A stretch of 64,000 bases of DNA, taken from assembly GCF_040782645.1 (NCBI RefSeq), contig NZ_CP160403.1, forward strand, positions 1,240,001-1,304,000, given 5' to 3'. A program made the position numbers and the translations under genes. The first letter of the stretch is position 1. The number at the start of each line of letters is the position of its first letter. Below are positions 25,947 through 34,713 of the stretch, in pieces. This DNA comes from Streptomyces sp. HUAS ZL42 (GTDB lineage Bacteria; Actinomycetota; Actinomycetes; Streptomycetales; Streptomycetaceae). The notes beneath the pieces were generated by a model that was not told the DNA's origin, made no database searches, and worked only from the letters and a program-made list of their open reading frames with translations.

Positions 25947-26753
25947 GTGCAGTTCCGCCAACAGGCCCTCGCCAAGCTGCAGTCGCCCGAAGAGCTCGAC
26001 CTGCCGGTGCGTTTCGCCCGGCCACAGGGCTGGCTCGTGCTGTCGGTGACGGTGGTCGCGATGGCGGCCGCCTCGGTGTGGGCGGTGAGCGGCTCGGTCG
26101 CCTCCACGGTCAGCGCGCCTGCCGTCCTCACCCACGGCGAGGGAAGTTACATCCTGCAGAGCCCCGCCGGGGGCCAGGTGACCGCGATCCTCGCGAAGGA
26201 GGGCGAGCGGCTGGCGGCCGGCTCCCCCGTCCTGAAGGTCCGTACGAGCGAGGGCGACACCGTGGTCCGGACGCTCGCCGCCGGCCAAATCACCGCACTC
26301 GCCGCCACGATCGGCCAGATCATCCAGACCGGCGCGAACGTCGCCGCCGTCGAGAAGGTCGCCCACCCCGGCGACCCGCTGTACGCGACGGTGTACGTCC
26401 CGGCGGAGAACGCCTCCTCCATCCCCGCGAACGCGGCCGTGGACCTGAGCGTGCAGACGGTGCCGGCTCAGCGGTACGGCGTACTGCGCGGCCATGTGAA
26501 GTCGATCGACCGGACCGCCCAGTCGGCACAGCAGATCTCCGCGTTCCTCGGTGACGGCCGGCTGGGCGAGCAGTTCACGAAGAAGGGCCGGCCGGTCGCC
26601 GTGCTGGTCCGCCTGGACAAGTCGTCGTCGACGAAGAGCGGTTACGAGTGGTCGTCGGCCGACGGACCGCCGTACGCCCTGACCTCCATGACCGAGGCCA
26701 CGGGTTCGATCCGGCTGGCCGATCAGCGTCCCGTCGATTGGCTGCTCCCGTGA
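25947..26753 (+). CDS. HlyD/NHLM-type membrane fusion protein for peptide export
   Basis: This 268-residue protein has a short cytoplasmic N-terminus (VQFRQQALAKLQSPEELDLP), one transmembrane helix at about residues 29-49 (GWLVLSVTVVAMAAASVWAV) and an extracytoplasmic lipoyl/barrel-sandwich region (SPAGGQVTAILAKEGERLAA). This matches the NHLM-system secretion (HlyD-like) adaptors. In a Gram-positive it would form an extracellular collar or docking factor for the ABC exporter. GTG 25947 is chosen since GAGGGAAGTTCC, nearly the same ribosome-binding box as before the peptide gene, precedes it. The stop overlaps the next GTG (GTGA at 26750-26753). Confidence 0.85.
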   Translation: MQFRQQALAKLQSPEELDLPVRFARPQGWLVLSVTVVAMAAASVWAVSGSVASTVSAPAVLTHGEGSYILQSPAGGQVTAILAKEGERLAAGSPVLKVRTSEGDTVVRTLAAGQITALAATIGQIIQTGANVAAVEKVAHPGDPLYATVYVPAENASSIPANAAVDLSVQTVPAQRYGVLRGHVKSIDRTAQSAQQISAFLGDGRLGEQFTKKGRPVAVLVRLDKSSSTKSGYEWSSADGPPYALTSMTEATGSIRLADQRPVDWLLP

Positions 26754-28972
26754 CCACCGCACAGCAGACCCGGGGCAGGCGCCGCGCCGCGCCGCCCGGG
26801 CGCTCCGTCCCCAAGGGCCGGGGGAAGACCGTCCGTACGCCCACCGTGCTCCAGATGGAGGCCGTGGAGTGCGGCGCCGCCTCCCTGGCGATGGTGCTCG
26901 GCCACTACGGCCGGCATGTCCCGCTGGAGGAGCTGCGCATCGCCTGCGGTGTCTCGCGGGACGGTTCACGGGCGAGCAACCTGCTGAAGGCGGCACGCAG
27001 TTACGGCCTCACGGCCAAGGGCATGCAGATGGACCTGTCCGCCCTGGCCGAGGTGAAGGCACCGGCGATCCTCTTCTGGGAGTTCAACCACTACGTCGTC
27101 TACGACGGCATGGGGCGCCGCTTCGGCCGCCGCGGGGTGTTCGTCAACGATCCCGGCAAGGGGCGCCGCTTCGTGCCGATGGAGGACTTCGACGGCAGCT
27201 TCACCGGTGTCGTGCTGGTGATGGAGCCGGGCGACGGCTTCGAGACGGGCGGGCGCCGGCCCGGGGTGCTGGGCGCGATGCCCGCCCGGCTGCGCGGCAC
27301 GGCGGGCACCATGCCGGCCGCCGTGCTGGCGAGTCTGCTGCTGGTCGCGGTCGGCGCGGCGGTGCCCGCGCTCAGCCGCACCTACATCGACACGTTCCTG
27401 ATCGGAGGTCAGACCTCGCTGCTGGGCGTGCTGTTCGCGTCCATGGCCGGGTGTGTCGTCCTGACCATGGTGCTGACGTGGCTGCAGCAGGCGAACCTGC
27501 ACCACGGCCGCATCATCTCCTCCACGCTCTCCAGCGCCCGCTTCCTGCGCCATCTGCTGCGGCTGCCGGTCACCTTCTTCTCCCAGCGCAGCCCGGCCGA
27601 TCTGGTGCAGCGCCTCCAGTCGAACGACGCGGTCGCAGAGACCCTGGCCCGCGACCTCGCCGCGGCGGGCGTGGACGCGGTGGTCGTCGTCCTGTACGCC
27701 GTGCTCCTCTATACCTACGACCCGCAGCTGACGTTCGTGGGCATCGGCGTGGCGCTGCTCAACATCGTCGCGATGCGGGTGGTCGTACGGCTGCGCGCGA
27801 CCCGTACGGCGAAGCTGCGCGCGGACAGCGCCCGGCTCACCAACACGGCGTACACCGGGCTGCAGTTGATCGAGACGATGAAGGCGACCGGTGGCGAGGA
27901 CGGCTACTTCCGCAAGTGGGCGGGGCAGCACGCCACCACGCTCGAGGAGCAGCAGCGGCTCGGGGTGCCGAGCGCCTGGCTGGGCGTGGTCGCGCCGACG
28001 CTGGCGTCGCTGAACAGCGCGCTGATCCTGTGGATCGGCGGGATCCGGGCGATCGAAGGCCATGTCTCGGTCGGTCTGCTGGTCGCCTTCCAGGCGCTGG
28101 TGACCCGCTTCACCGCCCCGCTGACCCGGCTCAACGGCGTCGCGGGCCGCATCCAGGACTTCGCGGCCGACGTGGCCCGTCTGAAGGACGTGGAGAACTT
28201 CCGGGCGGACCCCCTCTACGATCGCTCCGGTGGCGCCGACTCCACCCGCCGTCTGCACGGTCACGTCGAACTGGAGAACATCGCCTTCGGGTACAGCCCG
28301 CTGGACAAGCCGCTGCTGTCCGGTTTCGACCTGACGGTCGGGCCGGGACAGCAGGTGGCGCTGGTCGGCGGCTCCGGCAGCGGCAAGTCGACGGTCTCCC
28401 GGCTGATCTCGGGCCTGTACACGCCCTGGGAGGGCGTGATCCGGATCGACGGGCAGCGGTTGGAGGACATTCCGCGGGGTGCCCTCGCCGCCTCCGTCTC
28501 CTTCGTCGACCAGGAGGTGTTCCTCTTCGAGGGCACGGTCCGCGACAACGTGGCGCTGTGGGATCCCTCCGTCCCGGACGAGACGGTGGTGGAGGCACTG
28601 CGGGACGCGGCCCTGTACGACGTGGTCGTACGTCGCCCGGGCGGCATCCACAGCCGGGTGGAGCAGGACGGGCGGAACTTCTCCGGCGGGCAGCGTCAAC
28701 GCCTGGAGATCGCGAGGGCGTTGGTGCGCCGGCCCAGCATCCTCGTCCTCGACGAGGTGACCAGCGCGCTCGACGCCGAGACCGAGCTGGTCGTGATGGA
28801 CAACCTGCGCCGGCGTGGGTGCGCCTGCGTGGTGATCGCACACCGGCTGAGCACCGTGCGCGACAGCGACGAGATCGTCGTACTCCAGCACGGCACGATC
28901 GTGGAGCGCGGGCGGCACGCGGAGCTGGTGGCGCGTGGCGGCGCGTACGCGGCGCTGGTCAGGGAGCGTTGA
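26750..28972 (+). CDS. Peptidase-containing ABC exporter (C39 bacteriocin transporter, NHLM type)
   Basis: This 740-residue protein joins an N-terminal C39 peptidase (about 30-165), a six-helix transmembrane domain (about 180-460) and an ATPase (about 490-735). The peptidase looks active: LQMEAVECGAASLAMVLGHY carries the oxyanion Gln and catalytic Cys, FNHYVVYDG the His, and FVNDPGKGRR the Asp. The ATPase has Walker A GGSGSGKST, signature SGGQRQR and Walker B ILVLDEVTSALD. It should cut the double-glycine leader of the small peptide upstream and export the core. Start GTG 26750 overlaps the HlyD stop. It is followed one base later by the second ABC gene. Confidence 0.93.
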   Translation: MTTAQQTRGRRRAAPPGRSVPKGRGKTVRTPTVLQMEAVECGAASLAMVLGHYGRHVPLEELRIACGVSRDGSRASNLLKAARSYGLTAKGMQMDLSALAEVKAPAILFWEFNHYVVYDGMGRRFGRRGVFVNDPGKGRRFVPMEDFDGSFTGVVLVMEPGDGFETGGRRPGVLGAMPARLRGTAGTMPAAVLASLLLVAVGAAVPALSRTYIDTFLIGGQTSLLGVLFASMAGCVVLTMVLTWLQQANLHHGRIISSTLSSARFLRHLLRLPVTFFSQRSPADLVQRLQSNDAVAETLARDLAAAGVDAVVVVLYAVLLYTYDPQLTFVGIGVALLNIVAMRVVVRLRATRTAKLRADSARLTNTAYTGLQLIETMKATGGEDGYFRKWAGQHATTLEEQQRLGVPSAWLGVVAPTLASLNSALILWIGGIRAIEGHVSVGLLVAFQALVTRFTAPLTRLNGVAGRIQDFAADVARLKDVENFRADPLYDRSGGADSTRRLHGHVELENIAFGYSPLDKPLLSGFDLTVGPGQQVALVGGSGSGKSTVSRLISGLYTPWEGVIRIDGQRLEDIPRGALAASVSFVDQEVFLFEGTVRDNVALWDPSVPDETVVEALRDAALYDVVVRRPGGIHSRVEQDGRNFSGGQRQRLEIARALVRRPSILVLDEVTSALDAETELVVMDNLRRRGCACVVIAHRLSTVRDSDEIVVLQHGTIVERGRHAELVARGGAYAALVRER

Positions 28973-28973
28973 G

Positions 28974-31790
28974 ATGACGACCGTCGGCGAGGGGGACCTC
29001 GTTCTCGGCGCACTGGGATCGCTGGGCAGCCGGATCGACTGTGCGGGCTTCAACCGGCTCGACCTGGAGGGCCCACAGGTGCTGTGGCTGGTCGCGGCCG
29101 GTGCGGTCGACCTGTTCGCTGTCGGCGCCGAGCAGCAGGGCCACTGGCACCACCTCGGCCGGCTGGAGGCGGGTTCGCTGCTGCTCGGCCCCGTGGCCGG
29201 ACCCCGGCACACGCTGGTCGCCCGCCCGTTGCGGGACTGCGTGGTGCACCGGATCGGCCTGCGCGAGCTGTACCAGCCGGCCCACACCCAGACCTGGTCC
29301 TACGACGAGTACGGCAACCCCCGGTACGTACCGCCGACGACGAGTCCGCTGGAGTACGCCCTCGCCCTCGGAGTGGGCCGCAGCCTGTCCGTCCTGTTCC
29401 AGGCCCCCATGGCGACCGAGCGGGCCGCCGACTTGACCGACGACGACGTCTTCTGGATGCAGGTGCCGCCCGGCAGCGTCCAGTACGGCTCGCTGTACGG
29501 CGCGGAGGCCGCCGCCGACCTGCTGATGGACCCGGCGGTGTGGCAGAGCATGGTCGACCAGCAGTACCGGCTGCTGACCACGCTGGACCGCTGGATCGAG
29601 CAGCTGGAACGCACCCACGAGACCCGGACGGCCGCCGGTATCAAGGCCGGTGAGGCGGTCCGTGCGCAGGCCGACCGGACGCTGATGGCGGCCATCGGCA
29701 GGCGGTCCGCGAAGCGCACGACGGCCGCCGACGCGGACGCCACGTATGCCGCCTGCAAACTGGTCGCCCGCGCGGCCGGGATCACTCTGGCCGGGCCCGC
29801 GCAGAGCGGCACCGGCGGCGATCGCCTCGACCCGGTCGAGCAGGTGGCCCTCGCCTCGCGCGTACGCACCCGGGCCGTACGTCTCGACGGCCGCTGGTGG
29901 CGCGACGACGTGGGTCCGCTGGTCGGTCACCGGGCCCTGTCCGGGGCGCCGGTCGCGCTGCTGTGGCGACGGGGCGGGTATGTCGCCGTCCACCCGTCGA
30001 CCGGCCGGGAGACACCGATCGAGAGCGCCAACGCGGAGGAGTTCGAGCCGCGCGCGGTGATGTTCTACCGTCCGCTGCCGGAGCGGCGGCTCAGTCCGCT
30101 CCGGCTGCTGCGGTTCACCCTGCGGGGCGCCCGCGGCGACCTGGCCAACCTGCTGCTCAGCGGGCTGGTGACGGTGGCGATCGGCGCGCTGGTGCCGGTC
30201 GCGACGGGCAAGGTGCTCGGTGAGTACGTGCCGAAGGCGCAGCAGGGACTGATCGTGCAGGTGTGTCTGGCCGTGATGGTCGGCAGCCTCGTGGCGGCCG
30301 CCTTCACACTGATGCAGAACCTCACCGTCCTGCGCCTCGAGGGCCGCATCGAGGCGACGCTCCAACCGGCCGTGTGGGACCGGCTGTTGCGCCTGCCGAC
30401 GAGGTTCTTCGCCGAACGCTCCACCGGAGAGCTCGCGAGTGCGGCCATGGGCATCAGCGCGATCCGCAGGCTGTTCGCGGGCATCGGCCCCTCGGTGGCC
30501 CAGGCCGTCACCGTCGGCGCGATGAACCTGGGGCTGCTGCTCTGGTACAGCGTCTCCATGGCGATGGCGGCGATCGGCATGCTGATCGTGATCGCGGCCG
30601 TGTTCCTGGGGCTCGGGCTGTGGCAGGTGCGCTGGCAGCGGCGCCTGGTGGTCCTCGGCAACAAGCTGAACAACCAGGCGTTCCAGACCCTGCGCGGTCT
30701 GCCGAAACTGAGGGTCGCGGCGGCCGAGAACTACGCGTACGCGGCCTGGGCCTCGGAGTTCGCGCGCAGCCGTGAGCTGCAGCAGCGGCTCGGCCGGATC
30801 AAGAACCTCAACACGGTGCTGGGTGCGGTGTATCTGCCGCTGTGCTCCCTGCTGATGTTCATGCTGCTGGCCGGCCCGGCGCGCGGCACGCTGTCGGCGG
30901 CCGACTTCCTCACCTTCAACACGTCGGTGACGATGCTGCTCACCTCGGTCACCCAGCTGACCGGCGCGTTCGTCTCCGCGGTGGCGGCGCTGCCGCTGTT
31001 CGAGGAGATCAAGCCGGTGCTGGAGGCGACACCGGAGGTGCGCGCGGCCAGCACCCGGCCGGGTCCGCTGTCGGGCGCGGTCGAGGCCCGCCGCCTGTCC
31101 TTCCGCTACTCCGACGACGGCCCGCTCGTGCTCGACGACGTCTCCTTCGAGGTGAGGCCGGGTGAGTTCGTGGCGGTCGTCGGTCCCAGCGGCTGCGGCA
31201 AGTCGACGCTGCTGAGGCTGCTCATCGGCTTCGACCGGCCGCTCTTTGGCAGTGTGCTGTACGACGGGCAGGATCTGGCGGCCCTCGACCAGTCGGCCGT
31301 ACGCAGGCAGTGCGGGGTCGTGCTGCAGCACGCCCAGCCGTTCACCGGCTCCCTCCTGGACGTCATCTGCGGCACCGAGGCGTACACGCCGGAGGAGGCG
31401 ATGGCGGCCGCGGAGATGGCGGGGCTCGCCGAGGACATCAGGCGGATGCCGATGGGCCTGCACACGATCGTCTCGGGCAGCGGGTCGGTCTCCGGCGGCC
31501 AGCGTCAGCGCCTGATGATCGCCCAGGCCCTCATCCGCCGCCCGCGCATCCTGTTCTTCGACGAGGCGACCAGCGCGCTCGACAACGAGACACAGCGCAC
31601 GGTCATCGAGAGCACCCGCAAGCTCAACGCCACTCGCATCGTCATCGCACACCGCCTGTCGACGGTCATGGACGCCGACCGCGTCATCGTCATGGAGAAC
31701 GGCAAGATCGCCCAGCAGGGGCCGCCCGCCCAGCTGCTCGCGGACACGGGCGGGCGACTGCACGAGCTGGTGCGGCGGCAGATGACCTGA
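28974..31790 (+). CDS. NHLM-system ABC transporter, ATP-binding/permease protein without peptidase
   Basis: This 938-residue protein has a long N-terminal region (about 1-380) with a cyclic-nucleotide-binding-like fold near the start (LEGPQVLWLVAAGAVDLFAV) and no peptidase motifs. A transmembrane domain (about 395-680) and a full ATPase (about 700-935; Walker A VGPSGCGKST, signature SVSGGQRQR, Walker B ILFFDEATSALD) follow. This is the usual partner of the C39 transporter in NHLM bacteriocin systems, and the two probably form a heterodimeric exporter. ATG 28974 lies one base after the upstream stop, with GGGAG for ribosome binding. It closes the operon. Confidence 0.9.
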   Translation: MTTVGEGDLVLGALGSLGSRIDCAGFNRLDLEGPQVLWLVAAGAVDLFAVGAEQQGHWHHLGRLEAGSLLLGPVAGPRHTLVARPLRDCVVHRIGLRELYQPAHTQTWSYDEYGNPRYVPPTTSPLEYALALGVGRSLSVLFQAPMATERAADLTDDDVFWMQVPPGSVQYGSLYGAEAAADLLMDPAVWQSMVDQQYRLLTTLDRWIEQLERTHETRTAAGIKAGEAVRAQADRTLMAAIGRRSAKRTTAADADATYAACKLVARAAGITLAGPAQSGTGGDRLDPVEQVALASRVRTRAVRLDGRWWRDDVGPLVGHRALSGAPVALLWRRGGYVAVHPSTGRETPIESANAEEFEPRAVMFYRPLPERRLSPLRLLRFTLRGARGDLANLLLSGLVTVAIGALVPVATGKVLGEYVPKAQQGLIVQVCLAVMVGSLVAAAFTLMQNLTVLRLEGRIEATLQPAVWDRLLRLPTRFFAERSTGELASAAMGISAIRRLFAGIGPSVAQAVTVGAMNLGLLLWYSVSMAMAAIGMLIVIAAVFLGLGLWQVRWQRRLVVLGNKLNNQAFQTLRGLPKLRVAAAENYAYAAWASEFARSRELQQRLGRIKNLNTVLGAVYLPLCSLLMFMLLAGPARGTLSAADFLTFNTSVTMLLTSVTQLTGAFVSAVAALPLFEEIKPVLEATPEVRAASTRPGPLSGAVEARRLSFRYSDDGPLVLDDVSFEVRPGEFVAVVGPSGCGKSTLLRLLIGFDRPLFGSVLYDGQDLAALDQSAVRRQCGVVLQHAQPFTGSLLDVICGTEAYTPEEAMAAAEMAGLAEDIRRMPMGLHTIVSGSGSVSGGQRQRLMIAQALIRRPRILFFDEATSALDNETQRTVIESTRKLNATRIVIAHRLSTVMDADRVIVMENGKIAQQGPPAQLLADTGGRLHELVRRQMT

Positions 31791-31817
31791 GTGCCGGACC
31801 CGACACCACCGCCCTTA

Positions 31818-31877
31818 ACGAAACGTTGCCGTTTCGTCGACGATGGTCTAGCCTCGCCGTGTACGAAACCGTTTCGT
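31818..31877 (+). promoter_or_regulatory. Promoter with two inverted-repeat operators before the MFS gene
   Basis: A -35 TTGCCG (31826-31831), 17-base spacer and -10 TAGCCT (31849-31854) form a good promoter. Two operators share the half-site ACGAAAC/GTTTCGT. The first (31818-31837, 6-base centre) covers the -35, and the second (31863-31877, 1-base centre) sits just after the expected transcription start. The layout is typical of TetR- or MarR-type repression of a drug exporter, but no such regulator is adjacent. Confidence 0.75.
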
Positions 31878-31914
31878 TCAAGAAGCGGCACGACTTTCCC
31901 TGGAGTGGTCCCCG

Positions 31915-33417
31915 ATGCCTCAGAAGACCTTGACCGACGACACCCATGCGGGTGCCACGGAGGCGCCGCCGGCGGCTTCCGCGAAGCGGTGGTGGATCCT
32001 CGCGGTCGTCGCCGTCGCGCAGCTGATGGTGGTGCTGGACGCCACCATCGTGAACATCGCCCTCCCCTCGGCCCAGGCCGACCTCGGGTTCTCCGACGGC
32101 AACCGGCAGTGGATCGTCACGGCGTACGCACTCGCGTTCGCCTCCCTGCTCCTGCTCGGCGGACGCATAGCCGACCTCTTCGGCCGCAAGACCGCCTTCC
32201 TCGTCGGCGTGCTCGGTTTCGCCGCCGTCTCCGCACTCGGCGGTGCCGCGACCAACTTCGAGATGCTGGTCACCGCGCGCGCCCTGCAGGGCGCCTTCGG
32301 CGCACTCCTCGCGCCCGCCGCGCTCTCGCTGCTCAACACGACCTTCACCGACGCCCGGGAGCGGGCGCGGGCGTTCAGCGTGTACGGCGCCATCGCCGGT
32401 GCCGGCGGTGCGGTGGGTCTGCTGCTCGGCGGCATCCTCACCGACGCGCTCGACTGGCGCTGGACGCTGTACGTCAACGTGGCCATCGCCGTCGTCGCCC
32501 TCGTCGGCGGCTGGCTGCTGCTCAGCAACCACCGCGACGCCGCGAACTCCAAGCTGGACGTACCCGGCACGATCCTCGTCGCGTCCGGTCTCTTCGCGCT
32601 CGTGTACGGCTTCTCCAACGCCGAGACCCACGACTGGGGCTCGGCGCTGACCTGGGGCTTCCTGATCGCCGGCGGTCTGCTCCTGGCGGCCTTCACCTGG
32701 TGGCAGACCCGGGCCGCACACCCGCTGCTGCCGCTGCGCATCCTGCTCGACCGCAACCGCGCGGCCTCGTTCCTCGCGGTGCTGATCTCCGGCGCGGGCA
32801 TCTTCGGCGTCTTCCTCTTCCTCACCTACTACCTGCAGCTGAACCTGGGCTTCAGTCCGACGAAGACGGGCGTGGCGTTCCTGCCGATGGTCGGCGCGCT
32901 GATGGTGGCGGCGCAGCTCGGCACCACTGCCCTCGTGCCGCGGATCGGGCCGAAGGCGGTCATCCCGCTGGGCTTCGCGATCGCCGCCGTCGGCATGGCC
33001 TGGCTGACCGGCATCGGGGTCGGCTCGGACTACGTCAGCTCCGTGCTGCCGCAGCTGGTCGTGATCGGCCTGGGCCTCGGCCTGGTGATGCCGCCCGCCA
33101 TGCAGCTGGCCACCGGCGGGGTGGCGGCCGAGGACGCGGGTGTCGCCTCGGCGACGGTCAACGCCATGCAGCAGGTGGGCGGTTCGATCGGTACGGCACT
33201 GCTGAACACGCTGGCCGCGAGCGCCGCGACCGACTACCTGGCCGGCCGGGACGCCACCAGCAAGCTGGTGCAGGCACAGGCGACCATCGAGAGCTACACC
33301 ACCGCCTTCTGGTGGTCGGCGGGCTTCTTCACCGCCGGTGCGCTGATCGCCTTCCTGCTGTTCCGCCGCGGGGTGCCGCAGCAGGACGCGAATGCCGCGC
33401 AGGTCGTCCACATGTGA
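31915..33417 (+). CDS. MFS multidrug exporter, DHA2 (14-helix, EmrB/QacA) family
   Basis: This 500-residue membrane protein has 14 predicted transmembrane helices. Motif D1-like LDATIVNIALPSAQADLGFS lies in helix 1 (about residues 41-60) and motif A GRIADLFGRK in the loop after helix 2, both typical of proton-coupled DHA2 drug exporters. ATG 31915 has TGGAG upstream and a short leader from the repressed promoter at 31826-31854. The tight dual-operator promoter suggests induction by a toxic compound. It is not necessarily linked to the peptide export operon ending at 31790, since its own promoter intervenes. A strong terminator follows at 33436. Confidence 0.9.
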   Translation: MPQKTLTDDTHAGATEAPPAASAKRWWILAVVAVAQLMVVLDATIVNIALPSAQADLGFSDGNRQWIVTAYALAFASLLLLGGRIADLFGRKTAFLVGVLGFAAVSALGGAATNFEMLVTARALQGAFGALLAPAALSLLNTTFTDARERARAFSVYGAIAGAGGAVGLLLGGILTDALDWRWTLYVNVAIAVVALVGGWLLLSNHRDAANSKLDVPGTILVASGLFALVYGFSNAETHDWGSALTWGFLIAGGLLLAAFTWWQTRAAHPLLPLRILLDRNRAASFLAVLISGAGIFGVFLFLTYYLQLNLGFSPTKTGVAFLPMVGALMVAAQLGTTALVPRIGPKAVIPLGFAIAAVGMAWLTGIGVGSDYVSSVLPQLVVIGLGLGLVMPPAMQLATGGVAAEDAGVASATVNAMQQVGGSIGTALLNTLAASAATDYLAGRDATSKLVQAQATIESYTTAFWWSAGFFTAGALIAFLLFRRGVPQQDANAAQVVHM

Positions 33418-33435
33418 ACCGCCCATGCCGGAGAG

Positions 33436-33465
33436 GGGCTGCCGTCCGCAGGGAGACGGCAGCCC
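33436..33465 (+). terminator. Terminator after the MFS exporter gene
   Basis: GGGCTGCCGTC (33436-33446) pairs perfectly with GACGGCAGCCC (33455-33465) over an 8-base loop, followed by GTCTTCG. It lies 18 bases after the MFS stop. Confidence 0.85.
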
Positions 33466-33488
33466 GTCTTCGCTGTCATGGTGACGGT

Positions 33489-33983
33489 ATGCGCAAGGCG
33501 TCGGCGGCACTCGGCACATCGCTGTTCCTCGCGCTCGCCCCGGGGACCGTGGTCGTCCTGCTGCCTTGGTGGCTGACCGGGTGGCGGGCCGGTGACTGGT
33601 GGCTGCCCGCACGCCTTCTGGGACTGGTGCCGCTGACGGCCGGAGCAGTGGTCCTGCTGTCCGCGTACGTCCGGTTCGTGATCGAGGGCCTCGGCACCCC
33701 GGCACCGGTGGCACCGCCCGAACACCTGGTGGTGGGCGGGCTGTACCGGTACGTGCGCAACCCGATGTACGTCGCGGTGGTCGCGGCGATCGCCGGCCAG
33801 GGCGTGCTGCTCGCCCGGCCGGTCCTGCTGGTGTACGGCGGATGCGCCGGGTCGGCGATGTGGGCGTTCGCGAAGTGGTACGAGGAGCCTGCCCTGACCC
33901 GCCGTTTCGGCACCGACTACGAGCGCTACAGGCAGGCGGTGCCGGGATGGTGGCCGCGGCTCACTCCGTGGCGCGGCGGGTGA
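33489..33983 (+). CDS. Membrane methyltransferase-like protein (isoprenylcysteine carboxyl methyltransferase/PEMT family)
   Basis: This 164-residue protein has four predicted transmembrane helices. The C-terminal half contains VVGGLYRYVRNPMYVAVVAA and a later YEEPALTRRFGTDYERYRQA, the RNPMY and E..L...FG..Y..Y motifs that bind SAM in ICMT/PEMT-type membrane methyltransferases. Bacterial members mostly have unknown substrates. Start ATG 33489 is 24 bases after the MFS terminator hairpin; ribosome binding sequence is weak. It may be transcribed from its own promoter. Confidence 0.78.
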   Translation: MRKASAALGTSLFLALAPGTVVVLLPWWLTGWRAGDWWLPARLLGLVPLTAGAVVLLSAYVRFVIEGLGTPAPVAPPEHLVVGGLYRYVRNPMYVAVVAAIAGQGVLLARPVLLVYGGCAGSAMWAFAKWYEEPALTRRFGTDYERYRQAVPGWWPRLTPWRGG

Positions 33984-34064
33984 AACCGACCTCGGAAAAG
34001 TCAATCGCCCAAACCGAAATTCACCGGGTCGAGTGAACTAGATCTTGCGGACGGCTCCGCAGGG

Positions 34065-34088
34065 GTGTCACCCGCCGCGTCGGGGTAG
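34065..34088 (+). promoter_or_regulatory. Possible SigB-type stress promoter before the STAS gene
   Basis: GTGT (34065-34068), 14 bases, then GGGTAG (34083-34088) fits the S. coelicolor SigB consensus GNNT-N14-16-GGGTAY except for the last base. It ends 40 bases before the STAS start. Such promoters commonly drive anti-sigma antagonists, but the match is short. Confidence 0.35.
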
Positions 34089-34128
34089 CACCGGGATCAA
34101 ATGCGCCCCGTGGCGAGGTGGAGCGGAC

Positions 34129-34542
34129 ATGACGCCGGAAGCCGACAACCGTGCTCCTGAACCGTCCGCCGTCACGGGTGCGCCAGTCAACGGATCCGGG
34201 TCGCCGTCCGCGAATCCGTACGCCCGCACCCGCGTGAGCGGCGCGTTCACGGTGATCGAGGCCACGGGCGAGATCGACGTGGCGACGGCGGGGTTCCTCG
34301 GGGAGCACCTGGACGCGGCGACCGCGGGAGCGGCGCCGGACGTCCTGGTCGATCTGCGGTACGTGGACTTCTTCGACTGCTCGGGGCTGCGCGTGCTGTG
34401 CCGGGCCGGGACGCGGGCCGTCGAGCGCGGGGGGCGAGTGCGCGTCGTCTCCGTCCAACCGCGCATCCGCAAGCTGCTCGGCGCCGCGGGACTGCTCGGC
34501 CGCTTCCCGCCGCTCCCCGCGATTCCCGGAGAACGGGATTGA
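34129..34542 (+). CDS. STAS-domain anti-sigma factor antagonist
   Basis: This 137-residue protein has a variable N-terminus of about 40 residues and a STAS domain (GAFTVIEATGEIDVATAGFL onward). VDFFDCSGLRVLCRAG (about residue 82) holds the serine that is phosphorylated in SpoIIAA/RsbV-type antagonists. It would bind an anti-sigma kinase when dephosphorylated. Three SpoIIE phosphatases lie in the same window and could act on such a protein, although direct partnership is not shown by adjacency. ATG 34129 follows GGTGGAG. A strong terminator follows, shared with the convergent SSI-type gene. Confidence 0.85.
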   Translation: MTPEADNRAPEPSAVTGAPVNGSGSPSANPYARTRVSGAFTVIEATGEIDVATAGFLGEHLDAATAGAAPDVLVDLRYVDFFDCSGLRVLCRAGTRAVERGGRVRVVSVQPRIRKLLGAAGLLGRFPPLPAIPGERD

Positions 34543-34577
34543 TCGTGGGACTGGAACGGCCCCGGGGCGGGAATGAC

Positions 34578-34623
34578 CCCAGGGGCCGGCGGGCGGCCCC
34601 ACTCCGCCCGGCCGGCCCCTGGG
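34578..34623. terminator. Long bidirectional terminator after the STAS gene
   Basis: A 19-bp stem (34578-34596 with 34604-34623, one bulged G) with a 7-base loop. The arms begin CCCAGGGGCCGGC and end GCCGGCCCCTGGG. It separates the convergent STAS and inhibitor genes. Confidence 0.85.
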
Positions 34624-34691
34624 TACGAGATCACAGGGCCCCGCGTCACTGACCCGCACTCCCCACCTGCGAGCCGCTTGCGGCGCTCACG

Positions 34692-34713
34692 GGGACCGTG
34701 CGATCCCGGTCCC
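34692..34713 (-). terminator. Terminator directly after the SSI-type inhibitor gene
   Basis: GGGACCG (34692-34698) pairs with CGGTCCC (34707-34713), adjoining the stop codon on the minus strand. Confidence 0.6.

Noticed and set aside
28959..31763. Very long minus-strand ORF opposite the second NHLM ABC gene
   Set aside because: Composition is His/Arg/Gln-rich shadow sequence typical of antisense frames in GC-rich DNA; the plus strand has clear ABC motifs.
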